The notes beneath the pieces are model-generated. The model was not told the DNA's origin, did not search any database, and was given only the letters and a program-made list of their open reading frames with translations. Made by a program: the position numbers and the translations under genes. A stretch of 15,694 bases of DNA from Christensenellaceae bacterium (lineage in GTDB: Bacteria; Bacillota; Clostridia; Christensenellales; Borkfalkiaceae): positions 1 to 15,694 of the forward strand of contig JAEDMA010000023.1 of assembly GCA_016295005.1 (NCBI GenBank), in the 5' to 3' direction. Shown here piece by piece: positions 14,561-15,694 of this stretch. The stretch's first letter is position 1, and the number at the start of each line of letters is the position of its first letter.

Positions 14561-15694
14561 CTAATTTGCGGGCGTAACTTTAAGACCGTTAAATCTTACG
14601 CCTTTCTTTTGCGAAACGAGACCTACCGTAGACCAGCCTTCTTTAAACTGGTATTTGGCGGGAGCGGCGTTTGCTATACCCGTTGCGCTCTGTCCGTCGG
14701 TGGTAGCGAAACACACGAGTTCCCATTTTTCCCCTTCGTCGTCCCATATATAACCGTTTACTCTGTCTTCGACGATTTCCACTTTCAATCTGAAAGTTTC
14801 TCCGTCGCCGCTTGCAGCGTATTTAGCAAACTTTTTGGCGTAAGCGGAATTTTTGAGAGGTTCGGTAGAAAGACTCCACCCCGTCGAGCAGGAAACGTAC
14901 GAACCGGCTTCTCTTTTTACTATCTGCGTCGCGCCGGCAGGGTTTGCTAAAATTACGAAAGCATAATAACTCGCTTGTGAGAACGGCGTCTCGTAATCTT
15001 TACACTCGCCGGACAATTGGAAGGCTATTCCCGCCCAACCCGCGCCGGACATAATGGTCATTTCTGTTTCGATAGAACCGTATCCGTCGAGTTTGCAACC
15101 TTCGATATCGGTTATGGCACCGTCTTTACTCGCAACGTAGTTACCATTTTCAGCAAGAGAAAAAGTGTTGGTAAGTCCTGTTTTATAGTAGGCAAAAAGG
15201 TTAAGGTCGTTTTCGCCCATAATTTTCCCGTTTTCTACTTTTTCGTTACTGACTACGTCCGCCCAGTACTCGAATTCGTAGGATTTGTCTCCTAAAACCA
15301 TTGGCTTGGGCGTGGGGATATTCGTTATAGGTTTACCGTATTCCACTTCTATCGGATCGATTTTTTCATCGGTGTCCGTAAAGAATGAAACGGTATGAAC
15401 GTAAGACCAGCCTGCGTAAAGCGTAATATCCGAATTTATTTTCGGGTTTTTAAAGTCGTATTTATCGGTGCATGCTTCGTCGTAATACCAGCCGTTAAAG
15501 GTTGCGCCCGTAAGAGCGACGGATTTAATCGGCGCGGGCGGATCGAAACGAGTTCCCGCAACGTAAATTTCGGGCGCTTTGCCTTTTGCCCCGTTACAGT
15601 TAAAAGTTACGGTGTACGTCGCGGGGCTTCCGCAAGAGCAGAAAACGCTCATACAAAACAGCATTACCGCAAGTAAACAGGAAGGTATCCACTT
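14561..15694 (-). CDS. Lipoprotein with two InlB-type repeats and a lectin-like domain; 5' end at window edge
   Basis: The frame is open to the right edge. Ten codons (KWIPSCLLAV) precede the first in-window Met at 15664 and continue the signal sequence, so the true start is probably one or two codons outside the window and the gene should not be started at 15664. Numbered from the edge it has 377 residues. Hydrophobic residues 6-18 lead to Cys19/Cys21 followed by GS, an atypical lipobox but consistent with a lipoprotein. Residues about 26-96 are an InlB/Flg_new repeat (TVTFNCNGAKGKAP, then FNGWY and LYAGW). About 100-172 is a second, more divergent copy (HTVSFFTD, YWAD, LFAYYKTG). About 175-377 is a concanavalin/LamG-like sandwich (GWAGIAFQLSG, WSTVGLVSQ). 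No catalytic residues are evident; a glycan-binding surface role is inferred. It lies 10 bp before the GH43 gene. Confidence 0.85.
   Translation of the reverse strand, partial: KWIPSCLLAVMLFCMSVFCSCGSPATYTVTFNCNGAKGKAPEIYVAGTRFDPPAPIKSVALTGATFNGWYYDEACTDKYDFKNPKINSDITLYAGWSYVHTVSFFTDTDEKIDPIEVEYGKPITNIPTPKPMVLGDKSYEFEYWADVVSNEKVENGKIMGENDLNLFAYYKTGLTNTFSLAENGNYVASKDGAITDIEGCKLDGYGSIETEMTIMSGAGWAGIAFQLSGECKDYETPFSQASYYAFVILANPAGATQIVKREAGSYVSCSTGWSLSTEPLKNSAYAKKFAKYAASGDGETFRLKVEIVEDRVNGYIWDDEGEKWELVCFATTDGQSATGIANAAPAKYQFKEGWSTVGLVSQKKGVRFNGLKVTPAN

Noticed and set aside
14561..15664. Starting the InlB-repeat lipoprotein at the first in-window Met (15664).
   Set aside because: The ten upstream codons are in frame, without a stop, and complete a normal signal sequence, while a start at 15664 would leave a short signal with no basic N-terminus.

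Overview
The window is one long, tightly packed minus-strand operon from what looks like a low-to-mid-GC Gram-positive bacterium, most likely an uncultivated, host-associated member of the Clostridia. The organism call is inference. It rests on strong AAGGAG-type ribosome sites before most genes, lipoprotein and Sec signals of Gram-positive type, an ABC sugar transporter without its own ATPase gene, InlB-type (Listeria-Bacteroides) repeats, and Arg codons that are all AGA/AGG in the leftmost gene. No RNA gene, insertion sequence, CRISPR array or plus-strand gene is supported.

Layout in the direction of transcription (right to left): (1) a lipoprotein with two InlB-like repeats and a lectin-like beta-sandwich, cut at its 5' end by the window edge; (2) a GH43 lipoprotein with an intact catalytic triad and three accessory beta-sandwich modules; (3-5) a CUT1-type sugar ABC importer: lipoprotein binding protein, MalF-like permease and MalG-like permease, with a stable hairpin between the binding protein and the first permease; (6) a cytoplasmic GH2 glycosidase; (7) a cytoplasmic clan GH-A (GH5/cellulase-like) glycosidase; (8) a 1229-residue secreted protein with three concanavalin-like modules, a recurrent unnamed domain and a C-terminal sialidase-fold propeller that resembles GH93; (9) a 43-codon ORF with an excellent ribosome site; (10) a second secreted multi-lectin protein, paralogous to (8) at its N-terminus, which runs off the left edge.

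Gene spacing is 4-19 bp except for the 77-bp binding protein/permease gap, so the set is probably co-transcribed from a promoter beyond the right edge. The logic is that of a Gram-positive glycan-utilisation locus. Surface and secreted proteins bind and trim a polysaccharide, the importer brings in oligosaccharides, and the two signal-less glycosidases finish degradation inside the cell. GH43 plus a GH93-like propeller makes an arabinose-containing glycan (arabinan or arabinogalactan) a reasonable but unproven guess.

The least ordinary parts are the GH93-like multi-lectin protein, the small ORF wedged between two paralogous giants, and the concanavalin-like modules repeated through four proteins.
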